Source: Caballeronia glebae
GTDB lineage: Bacteria; Pseudomonadota; Gammaproteobacteria; Burkholderiales; Burkholderiaceae
NCBI RefSeq assembly: GCF_001545035.1
Contig: NZ_FCOJ02000002.1
Span: 124,001 to 188,000, forward strand
Length of the DNA stretch: 64,000 nt
Reading direction: 5' to 3'
This document shows, piece after piece, positions 54,871 to 64,000 of the stretch. Below the pieces are notes generated by a model that was not told where the DNA came from, searched no databases, and worked only from the letters and a program-made list of their open reading frames with translations. The translations under genes and the position numbers were made by a program. Positions within the stretch are counted from its first letter, which is position 1, and each line of letters opens with the position of its first letter.

Positions 54871-56457
54871 TTACTCGTTGTCGGCGCCTTCGCGCTTGTT
54901 CGCCGCGCTCGATACCGGCTCGCCAGCGTTTTCTTGCGCGGCTTGCTCGTCTTGCGTACCCAACTCGCCCGGCTCGCCCGTGCGGCGCTTCGCGTTGCTG
55001 CGGCGCCGCCGCTTCTTCGGGCCGCTGCGATCCTTGCCGCCTTCGGACAGCAGCGCTTCGCGCGCGGCGTGATCGCCGTCGATGAAGTCGCTCCACCATT
55101 GGCCGATGGCCGCATCGAGCTCGCCCGATTCGCAACGCAGTAGCAGGAAATCATACCCCGCTCTGAATCTTTGGTGTTCCAGCAGCTTAAGCGCGCTGCG
55201 GCCGCGCTTTTCCAGCCGATGCTGAAGACCCCAGATCTCGCGCATGTCGGACGAGAAGCGCTTGTGGATCGCGAGCTTTTCCGTCTGCATGTCGAGGACA
55301 TCGTCCATCGCGCGATGCAATGCCGGCACCGGATAGTCGTCGTTCGCCGTGTATTGCTGCCAGCGCGTCTGCACGTCGTGCCATAGAAGCGTGGCGAACA
55401 GGAAGCCGGGCGACACGCTCTTGCCCGCGCGCACGCGCTCGTCGGTGCTGGTGAGCGCGAGCGTGACGAACTTCTCGCCATGCGGCTGTTCGAGCACGAC
55501 ATCGAGCAAAGGCAATACGCCGTGATGCAGGCCTTCCTGACGCAGCCGCGTGAGACACGCGAGCGCATGACCGGACAGCAGCAGCTTCAGCATCTCGTCG
55601 AAGAGGCGCGCGGCCGGCACGTTGTTCATCAGGTCGGCGAGGTCCTTGATCGGCGCGCGCGTGGCTTCGTCGATCTCGAAGCCGAGCTTTGCCGCGAAAC
55701 GCACGACGCGCAGCATGCGCACCGGGTCTTCGCGATAACGCGTGGCCGGATCGCCGATCATGCGCAACAGGCGCGCGCGGATATCGGCCATGCCGTCGTG
55801 ATAATCCAGCACGGTTTGCGTGGCCGGATCGTAGTACATCGCGTTGATGGTGAAGTCGCGGCGCGTGGCGTCTTCGTGCTGCTCGCCCCAGACGTTGTCG
55901 CGCAGCACGCGGCCGCTCGCATCGACGGCGTGCGTGCGGCTGTCGAGCTCGCCGCGTTTCAGGCGTCGCGGCGGTTCGGCGGAAGGCTCCGGCGGCACGT
56001 CCATGAGCGCGCGAAACGTCGAGGTCTCGATGATCTCTTGCCCGAACTGCACGTGCACGATCTGAAAGCGCCGCCCGATGATGCGCGCGCGGCGAAAGAG
56101 CTTTTGCACCTGATCGGGCGTGGCGTCGGTGGCGACGTCGAAGTCTTTCGGCGCGACGCCGAGCAGCAGATCGCGCACCGCGCCGCCGACGATGAACGCA
56201 CGATGTCCGCCGTGCTGCAGACCGTCGGTCACGCGGACCGCGTTCTTCGAGATCAGCGACGGATCGATGCCGTGAATCTCCGATGAAAGGATGATCGGCA
56301 CGCTCGGGTCGCGCTTCACGGGCGCGGCGGCTTTCTTGCGCGTGCTCTTGCGAGCGGGTTTGGCCTCGGGCGAAGCGCTCGGCGTGTCGTTCGCAGCGCC
56401 TTCGTCGGAATCGGCGCTTTCATGCCCGAACAGCTTGCGGATGAGTTTTTTAATCAC
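54871..56457 (-). CDS. pcnB: Poly(A) polymerase I
   Basis: PcnB adds A-tails to RNA 3' ends, marking them for decay. The 528-residue protein carries the nucleotidyltransferase core AFIVGGAVRDLLLGVAPKDF, then RRDFTINAMYYDP, and the RNA-binding helical region. The C-terminal tail is basic (PKKRRRRSNAKRRTGE), as expected for RNA binding. The start is a GTG that overlaps the upstream HAD gene by eight bases, so translation is probably coupled. An N-terminal 50-residue Lys/Ala/Ser-rich stretch is not conserved. Confidence 0.96.
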   Translation of the reverse strand: MIKKLIRKLFGHESADSDEGAANDTPSASPEAKPARKSTRKKAAAPVKRDPSVPIILSSEIHGIDPSLISKNAVRVTDGLQHGGHRAFIVGGAVRDLLLGVAPKDFDVATDATPDQVQKLFRRARIIGRRFQIVHVQFGQEIIETSTFRALMDVPPEPSAEPPRRLKRGELDSRTHAVDASGRVLRDNVWGEQHEDATRRDFTINAMYYDPATQTVLDYHDGMADIRARLLRMIGDPATRYREDPVRMLRVVRFAAKLGFEIDEATRAPIKDLADLMNNVPAARLFDEMLKLLLSGHALACLTRLRQEGLHHGVLPLLDVVLEQPHGEKFVTLALTSTDERVRAGKSVSPGFLFATLLWHDVQTRWQQYTANDDYPVPALHRAMDDVLDMQTEKLAIHKRFSSDMREIWGLQHRLEKRGRSALKLLEHQRFRAGYDFLLLRCESGELDAAIGQWWSDFIDGDHAAREALLSEGGKDRSGPKKRRRRSNAKRRTGEPGELGTQDEQAAQENAGEPVSSAANKREGADNE

Positions 56458-57136
56458 GTGTGTCGAACAGGTTCAGGATGCGCCAGCCTTTGGCTTGCGC
56501 GTGCGCGCGCAGGGTGTCGTCGGGGTTGGTCGCGACCGGGTCGGTGACGCGCTCGAGCAGCGGAATGTCGTTGTGCGAGTCGCTGTAGAAATAGCTGTGC
56601 TTGAAGTCGTCGAGATGCTTGCCGAGCGACGCGAGCCATTGCTCGACGCGCACGATCTTGCCTTCGCGATAGCTCGGCGTGCCGGCCGGCCGGCCGGTGA
56701 GCGCGCCGTGCGGATGATCGTCGACCGTTTCCACTTCGCAGGCGATCAGCGTTTCGATGCCGAATGCTTCCGCGATGGGCGCGGTGATGAACGCGTTCGT
56801 TGCGGTGACGAGACAGCAGAGATCGCCGTTGTCCTGATGCTCGCGCACGAGCGTGACGGCCGCCGGCACGATGCGCGGGTTGATCACCTCGCGCATGAAT
56901 TGCGTGTGCCAGTCGGTGAGTTGCGCGCGCGAGTATTTCGCGAGCGGGGCCAGCATCGCGTGCAGATACGCGTTGATATCGAGCACGCCCGCCTTGTAAT
57001 CGGCGTAGAAGGCGTCGTTCTGACGCGCGAAGGATTGCGCCTCGACGATGCCGAGCTTCACCATGAAGCGGCCCCATTCGTGGTCGCTGTCGGTGGGAAT
57101 GAGCGTGTGGTCGAGATCGAAGAGGGCGAGGTCCAT
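56450..57136 (-). CDS. HAD-IB family phosphatase (SerB-like)
   Basis: The 228-residue protein has MDLALFDLDHTLIPTDSDHE with nucleophile Asp7 and Asp9, CCLVTATNAFITAPIAEAFG and FYSDSHNDIPLLERVTDPVA, the HAD-IB arrangement of phosphoserine-phosphatase-like and histidinol-phosphatase-like enzymes. A histidinol-phosphatase or phosphoserine role cannot be told apart here. It lies between hda and pcnB on the same strand, overlapping pcnB by eight bases, an order conserved in Burkholderiales. Confidence 0.88.
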   Translation of the reverse strand: MDLALFDLDHTLIPTDSDHEWGRFMVKLGIVEAQSFARQNDAFYADYKAGVLDINAYLHAMLAPLAKYSRAQLTDWHTQFMREVINPRIVPAAVTLVREHQDNGDLCCLVTATNAFITAPIAEAFGIETLIACEVETVDDHPHGALTGRPAGTPSYREGKIVRVEQWLASLGKHLDDFKHSYFYSDSHNDIPLLERVTDPVATNPDDTLRAHAQAKGWRILNLFDTRD

Positions 57137-57147
57137 GGGTGCGCATT

Positions 57148-57942
57148 CTACTTGAAGCGGGTCGGATCGTTGTCCGGCGCGGCCGGGGCGGAATCGGGGA
57201 AGATGGGATCTGCGGGCGTCTGCTCCTGCGCCGATACGGGCGCGAGCGGCGCGGCGCGGCCGCTCTGCTGGAGCATCGTGCGCAGGAGCGCCCGCGTCAC
57301 CGCGCGCTTTTGTTCGAGCGAAAAGCGGTCGAGCTCGTCGAGGAGCGCCATGAGGCTCGGCATGTCGCGGCGAAAGTGCGTGAGCAAATAGCCGGGCACG
57401 TCCTCGGCGAGCACGATGCCGCGTTCACGCGCCGCGTGCTTCAGCACCGATGCTTTCGCTTCGTCGGATAGCGGCTGAAGGTGGAACACGAGGCCCCAGC
57501 CGAGCCGCGTGCGCAGATCTTCGCGCACCGTGAGCGCAAGCGGCGCGTAGTTGCCGGTCGCGACCAGCGCGCTCGTCGGATACGCGCGCACTTCGTTGAA
57601 GAGATTGAAGAGGGCGATCTGCTGGGCGGGCGAAAGGCGGTCGCAGTCGTCGACGGCATAAAGCGTCACGCGCGGATCGAAACCGAACGCGTTGAGCGCG
57701 CTTTGCGGGCTCAGATAGCGCGCATGGCCGTTCGCCTCGTGCGTGAGCGCCTGCAGCAAATGGCTGCGGCCGCTGCCCGGCTCGCCCCACACGTAGAACG
57801 TGCGGTCCGCGACCGGCCCGGCCGCGAGCGCGCCTTCGAGCGCGCGCAGCCGCGCGATCAGTTCGTGATTGCCGGCGGCGAAAAAATTGTCGAAGGTGGC
57901 GGGGGGCGGCGTGCCCAGATCGAGCGTCAGTTGGCGTTGCAC
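57148..57942 (-). CDS. hda: DnaA regulatory inactivator Hda
   Basis: Hda is a DnaA-like AAA+ protein that with the beta clamp promotes ATP hydrolysis on DnaA after initiation. The 264-residue protein opens RQLTLDLGTPPPATFDNF; QLTLDL is the clamp-binding motif. Its P-loop reads VWGEPGSGRSHLLQAL, with Arg-Ser in place of Lys-Ser as in E. coli Hda, and YAVDDCDRLSPAQ gives the Walker B. The start is GTG. The C-terminal 30 residues are Pro/Asp-rich and longer than in E. coli. It starts the leftward hda-HAD-pcnB-folK-kinase-panB run. Confidence 0.94.
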   Translation of the reverse strand: MQRQLTLDLGTPPPATFDNFFAAGNHELIARLRALEGALAAGPVADRTFYVWGEPGSGRSHLLQALTHEANGHARYLSPQSALNAFGFDPRVTLYAVDDCDRLSPAQQIALFNLFNEVRAYPTSALVATGNYAPLALTVREDLRTRLGWGLVFHLQPLSDEAKASVLKHAARERGIVLAEDVPGYLLTHFRRDMPSLMALLDELDRFSLEQKRAVTRALLRTMLQQSGRAAPLAPVSAQEQTPADPIFPDSAPAAPDNDPTRFK

Positions 57943-58153
57943 GGGAGATCGGTATCGTCAGGCCTTGAGTCGGGCGTATCTTGAAAACTGTCGGCTGAGC
58001 CGCGGGTATACGCGCAAGGCCGCAGCGAACAACCCTGTGCGTCAATGGCTCGGGCGTTTTCGAGATCGCCTTCGATCTCGAAAAAAACGCCTTCGCCATT
58101 CTGGCGTACGCGGGAAAATCCGGCCTGCCGACCGTCGACGGGTCATCATCGGT

Positions 58154-58159
58154 TAAAAT
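58154..58159 (+). promoter_or_regulatory. Candidate -10 element of purM
   Basis: TAAAAT lies 33 bases before the purM ATG in the hda-purM gap. The -35 region is not clear, so this is a suggestion from the -10 alone. Confidence 0.4.
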
Positions 58160-58191
58160 CGCATTTTACCGACCTTCTCGCTCTCCCCTCC

Positions 58192-59247
58192 ATGAATCAA
58201 CCGAAATCCGCACCGGACGCCCAAGGTTTGTCGTATCGCGACGCGGGCGTGGACATCGACGCGGGCGACGCGCTCGTCGACCGGATCAAGCCGTTTGCCA
58301 AGAAAACGTTGCGTGACGGCGTGCTGGGCGGCATCGGCGGTTTCGGCGCGCTCTTCGAGGTGCCGAAGAAGTACAAGGAGCCGGTGCTCGTGTCGGGCAC
58401 GGACGGCGTCGGCACGAAGCTGCGCCTCGCGTTCACGCTGAACCGGCATGACACGGTCGGCCAGGATCTCGTCGCGATGAGCGTGAACGACATCCTCGTG
58501 CAGGGCGCCGAGCCGCTCTTCTTCCTCGATTACTTCGCGTGCGGCAAGCTGGACGTCGACACCGCCGCGGACGTCGTGAAGGGCATCGCCACGGGTTGCG
58601 AATTCGCGGGCTGCGCGCTGATCGGCGGCGAGACGGCGGAAATGCCGGGCATGTATCCGGACGGCGAATACGACCTCGCGGGCTTCGCGGTCGGCGCGGT
58701 GGAAAAGAGCAAGATCATCGACGGCAGCACGATCAAGCCGGGCGACGTCGTGCTGGGCCTCGCGTCGAGCGGCATCCATTCGAACGGTTATTCGCTGGTG
58801 CGCAAGATCATCGAGCGCGCGAATCCCGATCTGAACGCCGATTTCGACGGCCGCTCGCTCGCCGACGCCTTGATGGCGCCCACGCGCATTTACGTGAAGC
58901 CGCTGCTGTCGGCAATGCAAAGCATCACGGTGAAGGGCATGGCGCACATCACGGGCGGCGGTCTCGTCGAGAACATTCCGCGCGTGCTGCGCGAAGGCCT
59001 GACGGCGGAGCTGGATCATCGCGCGTGGCCGCTGCCGCCGCTTTTCGCGTGGCTGCAGAAGCACGGCGGCGTGGCGGATGCGGAGATGCATCGCGTGTTC
59101 AACTGCGGCATCGGGATGGCCGTGATCGTCGCGGCGGAAGATGCCGATGCGGCTACCGGTTTGCTGTCGGGCGCGGGCGAGCAAGTGTGGAAGATCGGCG
59201 TGGTGCGCGAGAGCAAGGAAGGCGAGGCGCAGACGGTGGTGGTCTGA
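58192..59247 (+). CDS. purM: Phosphoribosylformylglycinamidine cyclo-ligase
   Basis: PurM closes the imidazole ring in purine synthesis. The 351-residue protein has [20 protein letters not shown], the glycine-rich [28 protein letters not shown] and [16 protein letters not shown], all diagnostic. I chose ATG at 58192 ([10 protein letters not shown]). The gene is divergent from hda and ends at a strong bidirectional terminator shared with miaA. Confidence 0.98.
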   Translation: MNQPKSAPDAQGLSYRDAGVDIDAGDALVDRIKPFAKKTLRDGVLGGIGGFGALFEVPKKYKEPVLVSGTDGVGTKLRLAFTLNRHDTVGQDLVAMSVNDILVQGAEPLFFLDYFACGKLDVDTAADVVKGIATGCEFAGCALIGGETAEMPGMYPDGEYDLAGFAVGAVEKSKIIDGSTIKPGDVVLGLASSGIHSNGYSLVRKIIERANPDLNADFDGRSLADALMAPTRIYVKPLLSAMQSITVKGMAHITGGGLVENIPRVLREGLTAELDHRAWPLPPLFAWLQKHGGVADAEMHRVFNCGIGMAVIVAAEDADAATGLLSGAGEQVWKIGVVRESKEGEAQTVVV

Positions 59248-59277
59248 TATCGCCGTGTCGCGTTGACATCAGAAGCC

Positions 59278-59306
59278 AAAACCCTCGCCGAGCGCGAGGG
59301 TTTTTT
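59278..59306. terminator. Bidirectional terminator between purM and miaA
   Basis: AAAACCCTCGC and GCGAGGGTTTT pair exactly around CGAGC, with a run of T on the right strand and a run of A (T on the left strand) at the other end. It serves both convergent genes, 30 bases after purM and 10 after miaA. Confidence 0.9.
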
Positions 59307-59316
59307 GTTTCCGGCT

Positions 59317-60264
59317 TCAGCCGCCCGCGATCCTTTCGATCGCCTCCAGCGCGCGCTCTGTCGCGTCTTCCGCGCAGCAATCCACCACGACTCGCTCCGG
59401 CATCGCGCGCAGCCACGTCAATTGCCGCTTGCACAACTGCCGCGTCGCGAAAATGCCCTTGTCGCGCATTTCGTCATAGCCCGTCGCGCCGTCGAGATAT
59501 TCCCACGCTTGCCGATAGCCGACGCAGCGTATCGACGGCATCGACAGATTCAAATCGCCGCGAGCACGCAACGCGCGAACTTCGTCGATGAAACCATGCG
59601 CGAGCATCGCATCGAAACGCGCGGCGATACGCGCGTGCAGCACCGCGCGGTCCGACGGCTCCAGCGCGATCGGCACGAAGCGGTACGGCGTATCCGCGTG
59701 CTGGGTGCGCGGCGCGGCGAGCAGCGTGGACATCGGCTGCCCGGAAAGCATGAATATTTCGAGCGCGCGCTGAATGCGCTGCGAGTCGTTCGGCGCGAGC
59801 CGCGCGGCGGTTTGCGGATCGACCGCCGCGAGCCGTGCGTGCAGCGCGGGCCAGCCGTCGCGGGCGGCATCGGCGTCGAGTGCGGCGCGCACGTCGGCGT
59901 CGGCGGTGGGGAGATCGTTCAGACCTTGCGTCAGCGCCTTGTAGTAGAGCATCGTCCCGCCGACCAGCAACGGCACATTGCCGCGCGCGACGATCTCACC
60001 GGTCAGGCGCAGCGCATCCGCGCGAAACTGCGCGGCGGAATAGCTCTCGGCGGGATCGATGATGTCGATCAGATGATGCGCCGCCGCCGCCCGCTCCGCA
60101 GCGCTCGGCTTGGCCGTGCCGATATCCATCTCGCGATAAACGAGCGCCGAATCCACGCTGACGATTTCCACCGGATGCCGCGCCGCGAACGCCAGCGCGG
60201 CCGCGGTTTTTCCCGACGCGGTCGGCCCGAGAAGGCAAGCCACAGGCAAAGCGGAAGCGCTCAT
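59317..60264 (-). CDS. miaA: tRNA dimethylallyltransferase
   Basis: MiaA adds the dimethylallyl group to A37 of UNN-reading tRNAs, the substrate of MiaB encoded at 30900. The 315-residue protein has P-loop GPTASGKT at 13-20, [30 protein letters not shown] and the C-terminal [16 protein letters not shown] chose ATG at 60264 ([10 protein letters not shown]); it overlaps the mutL stop by four bases, so the mutL-miaA order and translational coupling are clear. Confidence 0.97.
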   Translation of the reverse strand: MSASALPVACLLGPTASGKTAAALAFAARHPVEIVSVDSALVYREMDIGTAKPSAAERAAAAHHLIDIIDPAESYSAAQFRADALRLTGEIVARGNVPLLVGGTMLYYKALTQGLNDLPTADADVRAALDADAARDGWPALHARLAAVDPQTAARLAPNDSQRIQRALEIFMLSGQPMSTLLAAPRTQHADTPYRFVPIALEPSDRAVLHARIAARFDAMLAHGFIDEVRALRARGDLNLSMPSIRCVGYRQAWEYLDGATGYDEMRDKGIFATRQLCKRQLTWLRAMPERVVVDCCAEDATERALEAIERIAGG

Positions 60265-62213
60265 TGGCCGCGCATGAAGAGGCGGTCGAGATCGGCGAGC
60301 GTGAGTTGATACCACGTTGGCCGGCCGTGATTGCACTGATCGGCGCGCTCGGTCGCTTCCATCTGGCGCAGAAGCGCGTTCATCTCGTCGAGCGTGAGCC
60401 GGCGATTCGCGCGCACCGCGTTGTGGCATGCGAGCGTGCCGAGCAATTCGTGCTGACGCTCGGTGAGCACGCGCGAGCCGCCATAGGCGTGCAGGTCGGC
60501 GAGCACGGCGCGCGCGAGCGATTGCAGATCGGCGTCCTTCAGCAACGCGGGCACGGCGCGGATCGCGATCGACGTCGGCGATAGCACCGCGAGATCGAAG
60601 CCGAGCGCATCGAGCGTCTCGCGCTCTTCCTCGACGATGCCGATCTCGACCGGCTCGGCCGTCATCGACACGGGAATCAGAAGCGGCTGCACCGCGATCG
60701 CGCGATCGGCGAGCGCGTGCTTGAATTGCTCGTAGAGAATGCGCTCGTGCGCGGCGTGCATGTCGACGACCACCAGACCGCGCGCGTTCTGCGCCAGCAC
60801 ATAGATGCCGTGAATCTGACCGACGGCGAAGCCGAGCGGCTGCTCGCCGGCATGATCGAGGGCGCTGTCGTTCGCCATCGACGGCGCGGACGGCCGCTCG
60901 TTCAGCGACGGATAAGTCGTGTCGACGGCCGTCGTCGCGTTCGACGTACCCGCGCCCGTGTCCTTGCGGCCGAAGAGCGCGTCGTAAAGCGCGAGGGGCT
61001 GCGCGACGGGCAACGTGCCTTGCGTCATGCGCGACTGGCGCATCCAGTTCGTGCCATTCTCGCTTTTCAGGGTGAGCGAGTCCGGCGTGCCCGCGAAGGG
61101 CTTCGCGCTGAACGACGCCGGGCCGGTCGGCTGCAACTGCGCCGCGTGGCCGCCCGCCGTGGTTTCCGGCGATGCGCCCGCGTGCCGCGCCAACGCGCGC
61201 TGCACGGCGTGAAAGACGTACTGGTGAATCGAGCGCGAATCGCGAAAGCGCACTTCGATTTTCGACGGATGCACGTTCACATCGACGGATTCGGGCGGCA
61301 GATCGAGAAACAGCACATACGCGGGATAGCGATTGCCGTGCAACACGTCTTCATACGCGGCGCGCACGGCGTGTGTGAGCAGCTTGTCGCGCACGAAGCG
61401 GCCGTTCACGAAGAAATATTGCTGGTCGGCGCGGCCGCGGCTCGCCGTCGGCAGGCCCGCGCAGCCGTAGACGGCGAGCGGCCCCGCGCGCTCGTCGAGC
61501 GGCAGGTGCGCGGTTTCGAACACCTCGCCGAGAATCTTCGCGACGCGCGTTCGTGGATCGCTCGCGTTCCAGTGCTCGACGGCTTTGCCGTTGTGCATCA
61601 CCGAAATCGCGACATCGGGCCGCGCGAGCGCCGTGCGGCGAATCACGTCGAGGCAATGTCCGAGCTCGGTCTGCTCGCTTTTCAGGAACTTGCGCCGCGC
61701 GGGCGTGTTGAAATACAGTTCGCGCACTTCCATCGTCGTGCCGACGGTGCCCGCGGCGGGTGAAATCGCGCCGGTCTGCGCGTCGATGCGCGTCGCGTGC
61801 TCACAGCTTTCGGTGCGGCTCGTGATGAACAACTCGGCCACCGATGCGATCGATGCGATTGCCTCGCCGCGAAACCCGAGCGTCGCGACGGCTTCCAGGT
61901 CGGCGAGCGAGCGGATCTTGCTCGTCGCGTGGCGCATCAGCGCGAGGGCAAGTTCGTTCGGCGGAATGCCGCAACCGTCGTCGGCAACCACGATGCGTTT
62001 TACGCCGCCTTCGTCAAGCGTGATGCGCAGCGTCGTCGCGCCGGCGTCGAGCGCGTTTTCCAGCAGTTCCTTGACGACCGACGCCGGCCGCTCGACCACT
62101 TCGCCCGCGGCGATCTGGCTGATGAGCTGGTCGGGCAGCGGGGCGATGGCGCGCGAACGGCGCTCGCCATCGGCTGTCAAAGCGCCAGCGGAGGTTTCGT
62201 TGAGGTCGGACAT
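60261..62213 (-). CDS. mutL: DNA mismatch repair protein MutL
   Basis: MutL is the GHKL ATPase that links MutS to downstream repair. The 650-residue protein has [54 protein letters not shown] and [20 protein letters not shown], the four GHKL motifs. A long linker (about 345-465) precedes the dimerisation domain. I chose the ATG at 62213 ([10 protein letters not shown]); the longer frame to 62294 has no matching sequence. The C-terminal domain lacks the DQHAxxERxxYE endonuclease motif and keeps [14 protein letters not shown], so endonuclease activity would need a direct test. Confidence 0.96.
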   Translation of the reverse strand: MSDLNETSAGALTADGERRSRAIAPLPDQLISQIAAGEVVERPASVVKELLENALDAGATTLRITLDEGGVKRIVVADDGCGIPPNELALALMRHATSKIRSLADLEAVATLGFRGEAIASIASVAELFITSRTESCEHATRIDAQTGAISPAAGTVGTTMEVRELYFNTPARRKFLKSEQTELGHCLDVIRRTALARPDVAISVMHNGKAVEHWNASDPRTRVAKILGEVFETAHLPLDERAGPLAVYGCAGLPTASRGRADQQYFFVNGRFVRDKLLTHAVRAAYEDVLHGNRYPAYVLFLDLPPESVDVNVHPSKIEVRFRDSRSIHQYVFHAVQRALARHAGASPETTAGGHAAQLQPTGPASFSAKPFAGTPDSLTLKSENGTNWMRQSRMTQGTLPVAQPLALYDALFGRKDTGAGTSNATTAVDTTYPSLNERPSAPSMANDSALDHAGEQPLGFAVGQIHGIYVLAQNARGLVVVDMHAAHERILYEQFKHALADRAIAVQPLLIPVSMTAEPVEIGIVEEERETLDALGFDLAVLSPTSIAIRAVPALLKDADLQSLARAVLADLHAYGGSRVLTERQHELLGTLACHNAVRANRRLTLDEMNALLRQMEATERADQCNHGRPTWYQLTLADLDRLFMRGQ

Positions 62214-62426
62214 GGCGAAATTATAACGATTCGCGACGTTGCGCCCTTTTTGCCTCCGGCGCGATCGCCCGCGCCCGTCCATGCCCGCCAACACGCCGCA
62301 TCATGGCGTCTGGATACGCCTTTTTATCCGAGGCGACGCGCCACTTCGGTATCATGGCGCGACTCCCGCACGCGTTGCCGACGCGCCGCTTTTCCGGCGC
62401 CGGCTTACTTTTTTGAGGAAAGATTT

Positions 62427-63086
62427 TTGGACACGTTGCTGCAATTCCTGGGACTTATCCTTCACATCGACAAGTCGCTCGGTGTCTTCATCCAGAATTA
62501 CGGCGCCTGGGTCTACGCGGTGTTGTTCCTGATCGTGTTCTGCGAGACCGGGCTCGTCGTGTTTCCGTTCCTGCCGGGCGATTCGCTCTTGTTCATCGGC
62601 GGAGCGTTCGCCGCGTCGCACGAGATGGATCTCTTCGCGCTGATCTCGCTTCTGCTTGTCGCGGCCGTGACCGGCAACACGCTGAACTACTGGATCGGCC
62701 GCGCCATCGGGCCGAAAGTGTTCGACACGAACATTCCCGTGCTCGAACGCTTTCTCGACCGCGCCGCGCTGCAGAAAACGCACAATTTTTATGAAAAGCA
62801 CGGCGGCAAGACCATCGTGATCGCGCGTTTCGTACCGGTGGTGCGGACCTTCGCGCCGTTCGTCGCGGGCGTGTCGTCGATGAGCCACGCGCGCTTTCAG
62901 CTCTTCAATATTCTGGGCGCGCTCATCTGGGTGTTGTTGCTCGTGTTGCTCGGCTATTTCTTCGGCAACATTCCGTTCATCAAGCAGTATCTGAACGTGA
63001 TCGTGCTGGTCGGGATCGGCGCGGCAATCGTGCCGGTGGCGATCGGCGCGCTGTGGAAGATGAGCCGTCGCAATTCGAAGGCTTGA
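62427..63086 (+). CDS. DedA-family (VTT) membrane protein
   Basis: The 219-residue protein has the DedA layout: FCETGLVVFPFLPGDSLLF, NYWIGRAIGPKVFDTN, FYEKHGGKTIVIARFVPVVR, TFAPFVAGVSSM and several hydrophobic helices. DedA proteins are needed for membrane potential, lipid flipping and drug resistance in some bacteria. The start is TTG at 62427, supported by GAGGAAAG seven bases upstream; no ATG is available before the first conserved helix. It is the second DedA protein in the window, and the first one carries a rhodanese domain. Confidence 0.92.
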   Translation: MDTLLQFLGLILHIDKSLGVFIQNYGAWVYAVLFLIVFCETGLVVFPFLPGDSLLFIGGAFAASHEMDLFALISLLLVAAVTGNTLNYWIGRAIGPKVFDTNIPVLERFLDRAALQKTHNFYEKHGGKTIVIARFVPVVRTFAPFVAGVSSMSHARFQLFNILGALIWVLLLVLLGYFFGNIPFIKQYLNVIVLVGIGAAIVPVAIGALWKMSRRNSKA

Positions 63087-63553
63087 ATAAGGGCAGGATT
63101 CGCGAGGTCGTGGAATGCCGGCTTCGCGAAGACATCGAACCGTCCTGGCGGCGGAACGGGGCGCGCAAATCACGGCCGCGGGAAGCGCGATGCGATGCGG
63201 AATGCAAGCGGAATCTGCAATCGGCCGCTTATCGACTGTCAAGGATTGTCGATGCAGCCGCCTGCCAATCGCGTGGACGACAGGCCGACGCATGGCCGGC
63301 GCGGTGTATGTCAAAAATTTGGAATGCCAAAGGTTTCGGTCAGCCGTTTGACGAAGTGTGTCGTTTAGGTAACTGAGGCGAATTTGCTTCTGTAATGTTT
63401 TATGCTGGCGGGATTGTGTTTCTTCAGAGTTTGAGAATGATGCGGTGCAAGCGGGAGCGCGCGGTATTCACCGTGGCGATCGGCGTTTGCGCCTGTTGAA
63501 GACGCCGCCTGAGCGAGTGCGGCCGGCAAGTGAAAAAGTTCAAGACGACAAGC
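63087..63553. other. Intergenic region between the DedA and NlpD-like genes
   Basis: A 33-codon ATG frame (63397-63498 region) has no ribosome site and is not supported. I could not fix a promoter with confidence, nor a terminator for the DedA gene. Nothing else stands out. Confidence 0.5.
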
Positions 63554-64000
63554 ATGAGAAAGCTGGTGGTGATGCACAAGAATGGTTTCGGATCGAATCC
63601 GCGCGCGGCGATCGCGGGCATGGCGCTCGTTGCGGGAATGACCGCGTGGCTGACGGGGTGTACATCGACGCCGCGCTCGCCAGCGCCGATCGTCGAAAAT
63701 TCGGCGTTGACCGCGCCGCCGGTCTTGCAGAGCGCGTCGCCGAGCGTGACGCCCGCGCCGCTCGCACCGACGACGTCCACGCCCGTCGAGCCGGGCTTTT
63801 ATCGCGTGAAGCCCGGAGATACGCTCTACGGCATTTCGCGCAACTTCAAGCAGAAGCCCGCCGATCTCGCCAAGTGGAACACGCTGCCGGAGAGCAAGCA
63901 GGTGAACGTCGGCCAGGTGTTGCGCGTGGCGCCGCCGGGTGCGCCGTCGACGATGGCGAGTTCGACGGCCGCCGGATCGAAGATGGCGCAGCCGCCGCTT
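63554..64000 (+). CDS. nlpD: LysM-domain lipoprotein, NlpD-like, truncated by the right edge
   Basis: The visible 149 residues begin with a signal peptide ending in lipobox LTGC (cysteine 36), then a Pro/Ser/Thr-rich linker and a LysM peptidoglycan-binding domain (about residues 82-127) opening FYRVKPGDTLYGISRNF. The usual M23 peptidase domain would lie past the edge. In E. coli NlpD activates the amidase AmiC during cell division and sits beside rpoS. If the same holds here, rpoS should follow just outside the window. Confidence 0.85.
   Translation, partial: MRKLVVMHKNGFGSNPRAAIAGMALVAGMTAWLTGCTSTPRSPAPIVENSALTAPPVLQSASPSVTPAPLAPTTSTPVEPGFYRVKPGDTLYGISRNFKQKPADLAKWNTLPESKQVNVGQVLRVAPPGAPSTMASSTAAGSKMAQPPL

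Noticed and set aside
61797-62426. N-terminal extension of the second DedA protein
   Set aside because: It overlaps mutL on the other strand and lacks homologous sequence; a TTG with GAGGAAAG fits the DedA start.
63397-63498. 33-codon ATG frame before the NlpD-like gene
   Set aside because: No ribosome site, short, and no recognisable features.
1-64000. Mobile elements, prophage, tRNA or rRNA genes
   Set aside because: I looked for transposase or integrase motifs, terminal repeats and tRNA-like cloverleafs with TTCGA loops in gaps, and found none I could support.

Overview
This window is a GC-rich (low-to-mid 60s percent by eye), densely coded stretch of bacterial chromosome. Gene order (hrcA-hemH-hslR-grpE-dnaK-dnaJ, glyQ-glyS-gmhB-plsC, miaB-phoH-ybeY-corC-lnt, mutL-miaA, hda-HAD-pcnB-folK) and protein style point to Burkholderiales, most likely a Burkholderia/Paraburkholderia/Caballeronia relative. 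It reads as core chromosome with a few accessory metabolic islands. I see no insertion sequence, prophage, integrase, CRISPR array, rRNA or tRNA.

Layout. 1-5.0 kb: 3' part of glnE, convergent with recN and nadK. 5.2-12.5 kb: the heat-shock block, hrcA, hemH, hslR (Hsp15), grpE, dnaK, dnaJ, with sigma-32-type promoters readable before grpE and dnaK. A 53-residue hydrophobic small protein lies antisense to the hslR end. 12.6-14.4 kb: fused pabB-pabC. 14.4-16.4 kb: dgoD and a divergent FadR-type regulator that seems to start at ATT. 16.4-18.4 kb: a persulfide-dioxygenase-like metallo-hydrolase divergent from a DedA-rhodanese fusion. 18.4-29.3 kb: an EamA exporter, gloA, a YgjP-like metallopeptidase, plsC-gmhB-glyS-glyQ, lnt, corC and a ChaC-like gene. 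29.3-32.3 kb: ybeY-phoH-miaB.

32.4-35.8 kb: a LysR regulator divergent from a VOC protein, an MFS exporter and a HAD phosphatase, with nested operator-like inverted repeats and a 36-base palindrome over the HAD start codon. 35.8-38.4 kb: ribB behind an FMN riboswitch, then glpK. 38.6-42.9 kb: a small lipoprotein, a 65-residue protein, a gamma-glutamyltransferase-family enzyme and a metabolite:H+ symporter. 43.2-46.2 kb: a ferritin-like di-iron protein, a flavin split-barrel-like protein and rhlE. 46.4-52.6 kb: a TrhA/hemolysin III protein, two multi-heme cytochromes c, a CopD-like protein, a secreted phosphoesterase and a small membrane protein. 52.7-57.9 kb: hda, HAD, pcnB, folK, deoxynucleoside kinase and panB read as one leftward operon. 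58.2-64 kb: purM, convergent miaA-mutL, a second DedA protein and the 5' part of an NlpD-like LysM lipoprotein cut by the right edge.

Most of the window is housekeeping. The parts worth a second look are the sulfur-handling DedA-rhodanese/MBL pair, the di-iron protein/split-barrel pair joined by a terminator, the palindrome over the HAD start, the nested LysR operator, the ATT start of the DgoR-like regulator, and the small uncharacterised proteins. I found no clearly new defence, secretion or biosynthetic system.
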